Shown: piece by piece, positions 36,423 through 47,822 of the stretch
How positions within the stretch are numbered: position 1 is the first letter of the stretch
Layout of the letters: each line of letters opens with the position of its first letter
Origin: Mucor racemosus
Taxonomy: Eukaryota > Mucoromycota > Mucoromycetes > Mucorales > Mucoraceae
DNA length: 64,000 nucleotides
Direction: 5' to 3'
NCBI GenBank assembly: GCA_027405735.1
Contig: JAPEHQ010000002.1
Location: 372,001-436,000 of the forward strand
The notes under the pieces: model-generated
Told to the model about the DNA's origin: nothing
The model's input: the letters and a program-made list of their open reading frames with translations, nothing else
Database searches by the model: none
Translations under genes and position numbers: made by a program

Positions 36423-38404
36423 CTAACCAATGATATAGTCATCAGTGATCAGAGTGATTTCCTTTGAAAACTCGGCTGGTAAGCTTGCTTCAATGTTGAA
36501 AATATCCTGAACATCAATACCACAAATGAGTTTATCACTAGTGAATGAAACAGATACTGGGAAGAAGCCGTCAACATTATCACCTGGAATAGAACATTCC
36601 AATATACCAGATCTATTATCATTGTTGATCACAGGTAAAGTCCACTCCAATACATTTCTTTGAGTATCAACAAAATAAGATCCATCCACTTGAGATACAT
36701 TGACACTGGGTCCAGCACTGAAATACACATTTAAATTAGTGACACATCTTTGTAACATTCACTACTCAACAAACTTACGGTAAAGGTACAGAAATGACAA
36801 CATCATGCAATTCTAAATCTGCTTCAAGATCGTATTCGATATTAACATCGCAAGTGCCATCACCTGCAGGAGAAGGCCAGCAATTGACTAGTTTAATAAT
36901 GTTAATAGATTGAAATCAAACATAATGGTCTAGTGGTTTTACCTGTTAATGGGACATCAGTGTCATCTTGAGATATAAATTTCCATCTAACGACTTCCAG
37001 GTTTTGGTTAACTGGGAATGGTCTAGCTAAATCTCTCATTTGAATAGAATGCTCGTGCTTGAAAGAAGATTTATCCACATTAGGATGTGTTTTAAATTGA
37101 ATGGCGCTATCATCATTAGCTTTGATCTTAAAACTAATGCGAGCGCTGGATGGATCAGCAATTCTAAGAGTTAATACACCACGAATGTCTAATTGTTCTA
37201 AATCACCATCTCTATTTGCTGTCATTGACACTCTTTCTTCAATGTTGATATGGATTCTTCATATTCAAAAGGTTGGTTAATTACAAGTTTAAACCAAATT
37301 GGATTCATACTACTTACGCTTCCTGATTTACATTATGTGCAGGAGCAGAATTAGAGCGCAAAATAGCTTGAGGTTCTTCTACAACATCAGTTTTAAGAGC
37401 TTCAAAAAGATCAGAAGCCTTTGCTTTACGACCCAATTTCATACCCTTTGCTTGAGAAACAGGAGGTGTGGAAGAGCGACTATAAGAGGAAGGTCTTTCG
37501 TAAGACTGAGCTCTGTTATTATTGCTATTGTATGTATCGATAGAGGGTGAATGACGACCAACTCCAAAGCTCTGACTACTATTTTGTCCACTACCATTGC
37601 TAAAGTTGCCTTGCATAAATTCTTGGCCACGTTTAGTGGCTTCTTTACGTTGCATTTCGAATTGTTTAGCTCTTCTTTTGAGCTCCTCTTTAGCTTCTTG
37701 CTCTTTATTCTATGCAATCAAATCTATTTTCAGCTTATTTACTTCATTTGTGATTCATATTTCTTCTTTACCTTTGCGATAATTTCTTGATTTCTTTCTT
37801 CATGACTTTCCATAATAATGTTGTTTTTCACTTGGGCCAATCTAACATTTTCTCTATAACCCTCGGTGATAATTTCATCAAATGCGCATAAAACTTCAAA
37901 GGATCTTTTAGAGATATCGTGTTCGTTACAGTTTCGACATAAATCGGTTACAACACTAGCGAATAAATGGAGTGATTCGATATCTTGAAGAATGTTGGAC
38001 TAGATAATTAATTAATTTAATTTGATTTGATTTGATTTGATTTTCAATGTTCAATATAGATTGCGTACCTGACGGTTGGTAATAAGCACCATAAAGAGCT
38101 CCTCGAGTGGTTGATACACATAACGCACATTCTCAGTCTCTATAGTTGTATTTTGTTTTCCTGAGCTTGTTAATTTGGGAAAAGCTGCAAGTAAACCTTC
38201 GACACGAGAACGTTGTATTTCGCAAAACTGACGAGATAGAATAGCTATAAAAAAACATGTTAATAAATCCATAATATTACGAAACGCTTGTTATATCAAC
38301 TACCTTTTCCACTTTTTGTTACAATTGCCGCTGCTAAAACAACCTTTTCGAAACTATTTGATTAAAATACAACGCTATTTTGTCCTTTGTCATTTACAAA
38401 CCAT
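36423..38404 (-). CDS. RET2: Coatomer subunit delta (archain)
   Basis: Delta-COP of the COPI coat, which carries retrograde Golgi-to-ER traffic. Exons: 38404-38402 (ATG only), 38343-38304, 38244-38069, 37999-37772, 37709-37318, 37256-36943, 36887-36779 and 36717-36423; 518 residues, close to the 511 of the human protein. The start [20 protein letters not shown] matches the longin-domain start of the family. A charged helical linker ([20 protein letters not shown]) and a Ser/Asn-rich segment follow. The [10 protein letters not shown] motif comes next, then a C-terminal mu-homology domain with [29 protein letters not shown] and [12 protein letters not shown]. Intron 1 falls directly after the initiator codon. 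It lies 259 bp upstream of the GET1 start on the same strand. Confidence 0.94.
38018..38045. repeat. GATTT pentanucleotide microsatellite
   Basis: About five units of gattt inside intron 3 of the delta-COP gene. Confidence 0.8.
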
Positions 38405-39314
38405 GGTGTTATATAATGTTTGCTTGTGAAAAATAGAAAAGAGGATACTTTTTTAATTTGAAATTAGAGCTGTTGTGTTGCAATACCATTCGAGATCACT
38501 TGAAACTCAGTGAAAATCAATTTCACAAGATGTGCACATCACAAAGGCACAAAAATACCAGTTTGAGGGATCAAAGTGCTATTCTTTATTGTTTTGGGCG
38601 AAAATAATGTATAAAGTTGTGGTATATACTTTCTTACTGCCAAATACTAAACTTTGACTTCTACGTAATCAGTGCTATCAGTATCAAGTTTAAAACTACC
38701 ATGAGATATATGAAAGATTGACCATCCATTTTATGAACAAGACTCAAATCTTAATACTCTTGAAGCAAAATTTATTATATCATCGATGCTCAACAGAATT
38801 TAACAGACTTTGTACCATTTATATCCTCAAATTTATTCTTTCTTCCAAATCAACAAATAAATCAGCTCTCAGGGAAGACAGATGCATTAAAAGTAATGTG
38901 TATGGTATAACATAATGCTTGCTCTAGTGTCTCCTTTTATTCGTTTGTCTAGTCATTACTCTCGAATATGATTATGAATGCATAATGTTTGAAAATGGCT
39001 GTGAAATGCAAAACTGTAAAGCTTTTTTTTTTTTAATGTAGATCATCGCATCCACAACTTAAATTGTTCTTGTTGTACAAAAAAAAGCCTATAAATCCAT
39101 ATAATCTATGTATGCATAGTGTTTATACTTGTTAAAATTATAAAAATCTATAATAAAGCTTATAACGCACATTTCTTTCTGTTTTCCCAAAAATGTATAT
39201 TTTTCAGGAATCGAATACCCTGTATGCTTTTTGTTTCTCAAAACTTGCAATCTTTAAAAAAGGAGCGTGCTCTCTTTTTTATAACTAACCTCATACTAAT
39301 CACTTTGTAGGATA
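38405..39314. other. Gene-free stretch
   Basis: Upstream of delta-COP. It is AT-rich with only short ORFs and no repeat match noticed; it probably contains the delta-COP promoter. Confidence 0.4.
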
Positions 39315-40745
39315 TACCCTAGACACTGCTAAATAGATATGGACTGGTCGTATGATGCTATCTATTCGTAAATGTATCATATATATCACCAAAGGCTAAA
39401 AAACAGGTAAAATTTACGGTTTTTTCCTTGAAAACGGGGTCCTACTTTTCAACCCTGCTCTACTTTTTTTTTTCGCTAGATAACAAGAAAAAATTATATA
39501 TCAATGTACCTGTGATGTTCTATTTTAATTCTAAAATGCGTTTTTTGGAATATCTTATGCCTAGCAGTTGATATAATTTTTTTAATGCTAATGTTTTAGA
39601 TTTTTACAAGTATTTCGCTGCTAAAAGTTAAACTCTTTGAGCCTTCATATCTCTGCAAAAAATTAAGCTACCCTAACAATTTTAATAATGAAACTTACTT
39701 GTTTTAATGTGCTTTATAACATATTTCAGTACAAAAAAGTTTTAAACACTTTTATTTTTTTTTTTCATTTTTTGTCATTTTTGTAGTAAATTTCAAAATA
39801 TTCGTTGTAGTGAGCAGCGCTTTTTTTAAGTTCATGTGATTGAGCTCGTTTAGCTTTTTTGGACCCATTTTAGTTTTTTTCAAAATATTGATTTTTCATG
39901 GAGATATCCTCAAAAATGTGTACCAAAAGATACCTTCGCTTCTAACATCAATTTTTTCCCTATATACCCTCATCCCAAATTCTGAATCCGAAAACTTTTT
40001 TGACAAAAATCTCGTTTTCTCTACAAAAAATGCAGCTAGAAGGTCCAGCAATAGCTTGATCGATAGATAATTGATTTGTACATTTTATTCATTACTTTTA
40101 TTTAAAATATGCTTATGAAAAGTGTTGTGTATCTCCAAAAAACCTCTAAAGTTTAAATTGCATTTTGCGCAACATTCAATGTGAAATATTTGTTTAAATT
40201 TTGTGTAGATGGATGTAGAATTTAAAACTGTACAAAAACAATTTAATACGCTAGGTCTAATAATTTTACAGTTTATGAGATATTAAACGATTTTGTCTTT
40301 TGAATCATTTTTCGATCTTTTTTGGACAAATTGATTTAGAGCTCAGTTATTATAGGGGTTAAGCTAAAATGTGAACTATTATTTTGATTATCTCGATGAA
40401 GAATTAATATTTTTTGTTGAAACAAAAAATATGGAGCAGCGTTCGACTGGATCTATCTTGCAGATACAAAAAATTAACACCTCAGTTTAGGTGCTTAATT
40501 TTTTATAATCCATTTTAGGTCAATTTTGGGTCAATTTTTGGTTAGTGCATTTATATTCTGGCATCAACCCTTTTATTTCCAGACAAATATCAATGGCACA
40601 TAGAGAGAATATACGTCTCCTTTGAAAGCTTGACAGAATCTGATTTGGTCTCGAGTGAAGAAATTCGAAAATTAACTGAAAAGTGAAAACCACCTGAAAT
40701 TATGGACCCTCAAGTAAATCTCACTTTTACAAACACTCAGTATTG
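39315..40745 (-). repeat. R1 dispersed repeat, copy 3
   Basis: Inverted relative to copies 1 and 2 and more diverged. Shared landmarks are 'gatgagggtatatagg' (complement), the core motif at 40019-40039 and the 'atctctgcaaaaaattaagc' block. It is followed directly by R6 sequence and an LTR1 copy. Confidence 0.75.
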
Positions 40746-40866
40746 TATTTGATGAATACATGCTCCAAGTTTCAGCTTCCATAGATCATTGTGCATTATT
40801 CGGTAAGTCTTAACAACACGTTTATTACCTGTTACTTACACCTGCTAATGTCATTAAACACATTAG

Positions 40867-41148
40867 TGTAATGATCTGTGATCTTGGATAAATATTATAG
40901 TCAAAATGATATGCTAAGGATATGATTTTTAATATTAGAAATCGGTGAACATTGATTGAAGGAATGTTGGTGTTTTTATTTGTAAATTAGATATTTATTA
41001 ATAATGAAAATAAATAAGGACGTAAAGAGGGAGAAAGACAGACAATTCTACAATGATTTATGGAAAGATTTCCTAGTAATGTTTATAGGAACATTTGAAA
41101 TGAGCGTTGCTGCTGTGGACTATTATGATGATGATTTGATTCATTACA
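40867..41148 (+). mobile_element. Solo LTR, family LTR1 (282 bp)
   Basis: Starts TGTAATGATCTG and ends GATTCATTACA. It interrupts the R6 repeat, whose halves lie on either side. The 63-residue ORF inside it is incidental. Confidence 0.75.
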
Positions 41149-41600
41149 GTCAATTCTCGCCAAATATGAATCGAAATGTTCTCCCAATGCAATAATGGTA
41201 GATACTTCTAGCGTTAATTTACAGAATTACAAAAGATTTATCCTCCCCCAGCGAATTGCTATGGAAATTGAGAAATGAAAATGTGTACTTGTTTAAACTA
41301 TTTTGTATGGATTGTTTCAAATATTCTTTGAAGATTTTTATGAAATCAAATAATGATTCGAAATTGAATTTTGGAGTCGCATTTACTGCACAAAAAATAT
41401 ACGAATAACATATTTTGATTTCATTAGTCCACAGCTCTTTTTGAAGGAGTTTAGCATAGACTTTTTAAAAAAAAAATCTCCCTTCCTCTGCTTAAAAAAA
41501 ATAAAGCAACTGGAAAAATGTTTGTATATAATCTTTAAGTATTGATCCAAATGGGCTGAAAGTTTCAGAATATATACACTACAGCTGTAACAGTATCCAG
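41149..41600 (-). repeat. R6 repeat
   Basis: Inverted counterpart of 19225-19665, continuing from the part at 40745-40866 interrupted by the LTR. No coding potential recognised. Confidence 0.65.
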
Positions 41601-41749
41601 AATTAGATTTTCTGCATCCCATTGATTTACTGATTAAATTCCAGAAATAAAACGCCCACTTATTGGGTTTTGGAGGGCCGTGTGTAACACTCTACAGAGT
41701 GGAGATTGTGATTATATACGCCGCCGGTTTTGAGTATTTTAGCGATTAT

Positions 41750-42098
41750 TGTAATAGATCAGGATATCCAACTTAATTATATAATTAGTAGGATCTTATA
41801 TTGTTGGCTTGATTCTATGATTGAAGAGAGAGGTTGATGTTACTAATTTTAATTGCTATTACTAGTACATAATGAATACCTGTGATTGGTTATACTGTAT
41901 TGAATTATATAACAATTGATTATAATTTATAATTAGCAATGATAAATAAGTAATAAAGTATAATTACAGGAATTGAGATTATAAATATAAAGGGAGGAGG
42001 AAAGAAACAGATAAATTCTCTAATGTGCAATTGGTATCTCCTTGGTTGTTATCTATTATATGTGAACTATGCTCATATGATGTAACTGTATCATTACA
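41750..42098 (+). mobile_element. Solo LTR, family LTR2 (349 bp)
   Basis: Starts TGTAATAGATC and ends GTATCATTACA. It is similar along its length to 62621-62963, including 'gttactaattttaattgcta' and 'acagataaattc' blocks. Confidence 0.7.
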
Positions 42099-42961
42099 TG
42101 ATTCTAGTAGCTCTCGTCATTTGTATAGGTGAATAATGTTTTTGTGGATAAGACATGATACTCCATCCAAAATGCAGATAGAATATGGCAGAATAATGTA
42201 AATAAAAGCGAAGAACTTTGCGTTTAATACATCACTATATATGACATAAAGAGACTTGAATGCTGTTTACTTCATTAATCAAGCAATCAACCAATTCACA
42301 ATTTTTATATTTCAATATCAAGCTGATCTAAAATCAGGCTTTTTTAACTGATGGGTACAAATTGGAACGTATTAACATACGGGTATGTGTGTTGCGATAT
42401 CATACAAAATGCTACACAAAGGGTTTTATATCAGAGATTTCCTTTGCGCCTCTTTTCAAGATATGCTAAAATAGTTATTATTGTCCTTTTGTGCTTGGCA
42501 TTATTCTTTACATAGTGTAACCAAATACAGACTTCAGGGCTAATACACGTTTTATTTAGTTTCACCTATTTCAATTCAAGGTGCTTGTGTATTTTCTATT
42601 TTCATGTAATACTAATTAGATCTACTTTTGGGAAATGTATGCACATAGTATATCTTGTTATCATATGTTAATTCAAATACAAGTTTATAATGTTATGTAT
42701 GTAATATATATCAATCAATACAGAGAGCTCCAAGAAATATACATACAGTATTCTATATTTACAAATTAGATGCACACAGCCCAACTTTTTGAATTTTAAA
42801 GCATCGTACAAGTAACTGAAATTCTTCTCAGATCCTTTAATTAAAGAGGATAGATTTGGTTGTAGCACACTATCTATAATATACACATATTTCTTGAAAT
42901 ACTAAATGTTTTCTTTTTCCTTTTAATATATTTAACATTGTTATATTAATAAAACTATAGG
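42099..42961. promoter_or_regulatory. Upstream region of first P450 gene
   Basis: No gene seen. The last 60 bp before the ATG are AT-rich with 'tttaatatatttaac', compatible with a core promoter. No defined element can be claimed. Confidence 0.3.
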
Positions 42962-44842
42962 ATGGAATCATTTTCACACCTTATTAACTCTATATCTGCA
43001 GTGGTTCCTCCACAATTTGACCGGGAAAATGTGAGAAAAATTGTTAGCGTCAGTGCAGCTATTGCTGTATTATATTCTACGTATACATTAGTTTCAAATA
43101 GCTCAAAGAAGAGGGCTAACCAGAAACAAGGTTTGAAAGAAATACCTGTACCCAGTGGATCGTACCCCATTTTTGGACATTTGCTGTCGTTAGGAGTAAA
43201 TCCAGGAAAAACTATTGCAAATTGGCATAAAGAGCTTGGCCCAATTTTCAAAATTCATATGGGTGTCAAAGACTGGATTCTTGTAGATGACCCTGTCTTG
43301 GCGCACAAGATCTTTGTAACGTATGGCGCCATAAGCTCAAATAGAATTCATCAAACCTATTCTTCACATTATTATAGTATAGATGGACTGTAAGTTTTTA
43401 ACTTTAGGTAGCTGTGTATTTGTATATGTATGTAGTAATTAATATTTAATGATAGAGGTACTGTATTTGCCCAACCAGGAAAAAACTGGAAGGAAGCAAG
43501 AGCTGTGGTTGCTTCTGCCTTATCGCCCAAATTAGTCGATACCAAGTATATGAGCCTTATTGAAGAAGAAGCTACTAAATTAGTCGATAGATTGATTGCT
43601 TATTCCGAGGCTGAAAATGGTGTGAACCCAAATAAGCACTTGCATTTAAACTCTTTAAATATCGTATTTACGGTTGGTTTTGGAAAAAGATACGCATGTA
43701 TTGAAGATCCTCAATTTTCTCATCTGTCAGAATGTATTGAGCGTACAATGTCACTTGGATCATTAGAGAATGATTTAGCTAGCTTTATTCCAGCCTATTC
43801 TATTGTTGATTATTTTGCTGGATCAGAAACTATCATGCGCAATTTTATTGAAAATGAGAGAAACCCTATTTACCGTGAATTAATGAAGGAGGGACTTACA
43901 AGAGAAGGCCTAAATGTTGTGAAATCTCTTGAAGAGTTTGATATAACAGCTGATGAAAAGCTTGTTATCATGTGTAAGAAAGCTGTGATAAATAAGCTAT
44001 AGCTTTTAAAAACTAACACACGTATTGCACATAGCTGACTTAATTGCTGGAGGAACAGATACTGTATCAATTACTTTAAATTGGAACTTTGCTCTCATGT
44101 GTCATTTTCCTCTAGTTCAAAAGCGTGCAGCAGATGAAATTGATTTGTTTGTTGAAAAGCACGGTCGACTTCCTACATTCACTGAAAGAGCGGAAGTACC
44201 ATTTTGCGTTGCTACTTATAAGGAATGTATGCGTTACCGGCCAACAACACCATTTGGCGTTCCACATAGTACAAACGAAGATGGTAATTTAAAAATCAAC
44301 TATCAAGTAGTACTGTACTCATTTATACTTTTAGTTGTAATCGATGGTTATTTGATAAAGAAGGATACCGCTATCATTTCAAGCATGGACAGTATGCACA
44401 AGAATCCTGAAATTTTCTCTGAACCTGAAAGATTTTATCCGGAAAGATATTTAACTAATCTCAAAACCATGCAAGCAGCCGCTAATGGAAAACTTGAAGA
44501 GCGGGATCACTATAACTTTGGATGGGGAAGGTAAGTTACCGACAGACGAGCTTTGTGTATTAATAACTAAGTATATTTTGAATAGACGCATGTGCGCTGC
44601 TATTTACCTTGTAAGTAAATAAGATAATCAACTTTTTTACACTGATGTTAATGTGATTCTTTTAGGCCGAGGTGGAGTTGTTTCTTTCATTTATCCAAGT
44701 TTTAGGGAGATGTACCATTAAACCTGTAATTGCTTCGGATGGTGCTGTTCATATGCCGGACATTGATAACCCTATCTGCAGCCTTACATCAAGTCCTGCA
44801 CCTTATAAAGTGATGTTTATACCACGAAAGTATTCGCTTTAA
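42962..44842 (+). CDS. Cytochrome P450 monooxygenase, CYP509-like (copy 1)
   Basis: Microsomal haem-thiolate monooxygenase. Exons: 42962-43389, 43456-43973, 44035-44283, 44335-44530, 44586-44610 and 44666-44842; 530 residues. A single N-terminal membrane anchor lies around residues 25-45 (IVSVSAAIAVLYSTYTLV), followed by a basic stretch and the proline hinge IPVPSGSYPIFGHLL. Signatures are I-helix AGGTDT (320-325), K-helix ExxR as ECMR (379-382), PERY, and the haem loop FGWGRRMC with Cys467 as the axial ligand. The haem-binding exon is only 25 nt. The protein is colinear with the neighbouring P450 and shares all its splice sites except one. The CYP509 likeness is from memory of mucoralean P450s. 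Substrate is unknown; steroid or fatty-acid hydroxylation is possible. Confidence 0.92.
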
Positions 44843-45859
44843 ATTAACAGATACATCAGAGTTACAGCAGTGTGTATAAATAAATGCTATAAATACTATT
44901 GTAAATATACATAGTTCTACAATAGAACGTGTAGTCATTCAACACAAAATGTCCTTATAGTAATTATAGTTATTTAGTGTAACAGAATAATAAAATACTG
45001 CCTTGTTTTTGATTTGGCATTTTCTCAATTAACAGGACAATTTATAGATTTGTACATTTATTTGATATTTATATTTGATAGAATATCATCAGTAAATAAT
45101 GAAAGCATGCAAGAAAACCTATACAACATCATATCAAGTGGGGTATTCCAGCATCCGAGCATCTATTCAAATAGTCATACATTTAGATTTAAGAAAGCGA
45201 TTCGTGTACAACAATTAGAAGCTAAATTTAATAACTGTTACCTGTCGCAAATGACAGTATTTATACTTGTAAATGAGTTATACGAAGTGATGAATCATTT
45301 AATATTGCATCGAAAAGGGGTCTGCCACTACAGTAAATACGTAAATGTCGATGGATTTTGGAAAATTCTACCTTAAAATATTGTTTTCTACTTTTTTCAT
45401 GTTTGTGAGGAATTTAAACTTGTAATGAATGCTGTAACGCAACTTGGAAATCAAACAAACTATGTAAAACATAGTAACTAATCAAGTGAGGGTGTTTTAT
45501 ATATAAAATAAGACAAATTTACAGTATACAAAATGCTGATATGCTCATGTATAAACATGATAGATGTATCAACAATCCAAAACAAAGCGATCTCTGCTCA
45601 TAACTATTTGACATTTTAGTATTCGTGGAACAATTTCTATTTGAATAACCGAAATTACTTGTGCGCATGCCTCTTGGATCAACAAGCAATTAAAACAAGT
45701 GCTAGCCCTTTCATATGAATTATATAAATTCAACTAGATTTGTAGAACAGGAAAAACCATGTATAAATAGCTAAAATATTAAACTATTTAACCCTAATTT
45801 TCTTGTATTTTCTTGTATTTTTTAGTTGGTTTTATTCTTTTTTCCATCAAAACTACAAT
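44843..45859. other. Spacer between the P450 paralogues
   Basis: AT-rich. It contains a 120-residue open stretch (45014-45376) that begins at a TTG and has no recognisable domain. It may be chance or a remnant. The TATA-like 'tatataaattc' near 45721 could serve copy 2. Confidence 0.35.
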
Positions 45860-47822
45860 ATGGAGCAAATTACAAAATTTATTGAATCAATCAATGTGCC
45901 TCAACGCATCGACCGTGAGAAGCTAATGCCTATAGTTAGCATTGCGACTGCTACAACAGTTTTATTCGCATCTTATAAAATGATTTTGTCTAGTAATCAT
46001 CAAAAGAAGATGAGAGAACAAGGACTGAAGAAAATCCCTGTGCCTGGTTCTTGTTATCCTTATGTAGGACATCTGTTTTCTATGGGCGAGTTGCCAGGAA
46101 AAGTAGTTACAAAATGGCATCAGGAACTAGGTCCTATCATTAATGTCAAAATGGGTTGTCAAGATTGGATTATTGTGGATGATCCTTTCTTGGCTCACAA
46201 GATCTTTGTAACTAATGGAGCTGATACTTCATTTAGACCTTACACTACATACTCGTATGAATATTATAGCTTCAAGGGAAAGTAAGTAGAACTACATATT
46301 GCATTGTATTATTTTATAGATATATCGCTAAATGTATATAACTTTCAGGGGTATTGTATTTTCTCAGCCAAATGAATCTTGGAAGATGTTCAGATCAGCA
46401 GCTCTTTCTGTACTTGCACCCAAATTAATCGAGAAAAATTATATGAATGCCATCCGCAAAGAGTCCTCTGAATTTGTCAAGCGTTTAATTAATGCTACTG
46501 AAATTAATGGTAGCGCAGATCCATTAAAATATCTTGAATTGCTAACCTTGAATGTCATTTTTAATGCTGGTTTCGGAAGAAGCTTTAACAGTATTGATGA
46601 CCCTGAATTCCGTTCTTTGGCAGGAATGGTATGTTGGTAAATTATCATGTTTTTGAGGGGTTTTTATTCAGTTTCTCTCCTTGTAGGTTGAAACAACCAT
46701 GAAGCTTGCTAGTTTGAACAATGATTTGCCCAGCTTTTTACCTGCTCTTTCTATTGTTGATTATTTCGTCGGTACTCAAGTAAAAATGAAGAATTTTATT
46801 AACAATGAAAGAAATCCCGTTTACAGAAAGTTGATTAAAGAAGCCTTCCAAAAAGAAGGGCCCAATGTCATTAAATCTCTCGGAGAAACCGGATTTGAAA
46901 TGGACGAGGATGATATGACCGTTTTCATGTGTAAGTGTTTGCTGTAACTGTTGAAACATTCTTATTAACTCTGCATTTATACACACATATAGCTGATTTG
47001 ATTGCTGCTGGTACCGATACAATTTCAGTAACAATGTCATGGAATTACGCAATCATGGCAAGATACCCTGATGTTCAAAAGAGAGTTTCTGCAGAAATTG
47101 ATGAGTTTATCAAGAAGAATGGCCGTGTCCCTGATTTTAATGAAAGAGAACAAATTCCTCTTAGTATTTCTGTAATGAAAGAATGTATGAGATATAGACC
47201 AATCAGTGCTTTTGGCGTCTCTCATACAACTGATAAAGACAGTAAGCATTATTTTATTGCCATATAGAAAGCTAAAACTAAATATTATAATTGTATGACA
47301 GTTGTTGTCGACGGTTACTTGATTCCAAAGGATTGTACTATTATTTCTAATATGCAAAGCATGCACAATAATGTTGAGCGTTATGAAAACCCAAGTGAAT
47401 TTATTCCAGAGAGATTCATGAATAATCTCAAAACAATGCAAGCCTCTGCTAATGGTAAAATCGAAGAACGTGATCAATATAACTTTGGTTGGGGAAGGTA
47501 TGTATATCTATAAATGACTATATGCTCTGATAATAACTAGCTTGATTTGCAATAAAAATAGACGTATTTGTCCTGGTATTTATTTGGTAAGTTGGTTTTT
47601 GATAAGTATCAACAGACAAGGAAAACATTAATCAATTTTATTATGTAGGCCGAGGTTGAAATCTTCTTTGCATTTGTTCAAGTATTCGCAAGATGCTTTA
47701 TTGAACCAGTTGTACCAGGTGATTTTCCTGACCTTGATGGCGCAAAAGATGCCGGTCTTACTGTTCTGCCTCTTGCATATAATGTCAAGTTTATTAGACG
47801 TGCAGATGCTCTCGTTTTATAA
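45860..47822 (+). CDS. Cytochrome P450 monooxygenase, CYP509-like (copy 2)
   Basis: Tandem paralogue of the gene at 42962. Exons: 45860-46281, 46349-46628, 46687-46930, 46993-47241, 47302-47497, 47562-47586 and 47649-47822; 529 residues. The anchor is near residues 20-45 and the hinge is KIPVPGSCYPYVGHLF. I-helix AAGTDT, ECMR, PERF and FGWGRRICPG (Cys467) fall at the same residue numbers as in copy 1. One extra intron (46629-46686, after the GM of AGM) splits what is a single exon in copy 1; the other five splice positions are shared. The start at MEQITKF was preferred over an upstream in-frame codon because it aligns with the start of copy 1. Its promoter is the 1-kb spacer upstream. Confidence 0.92.
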
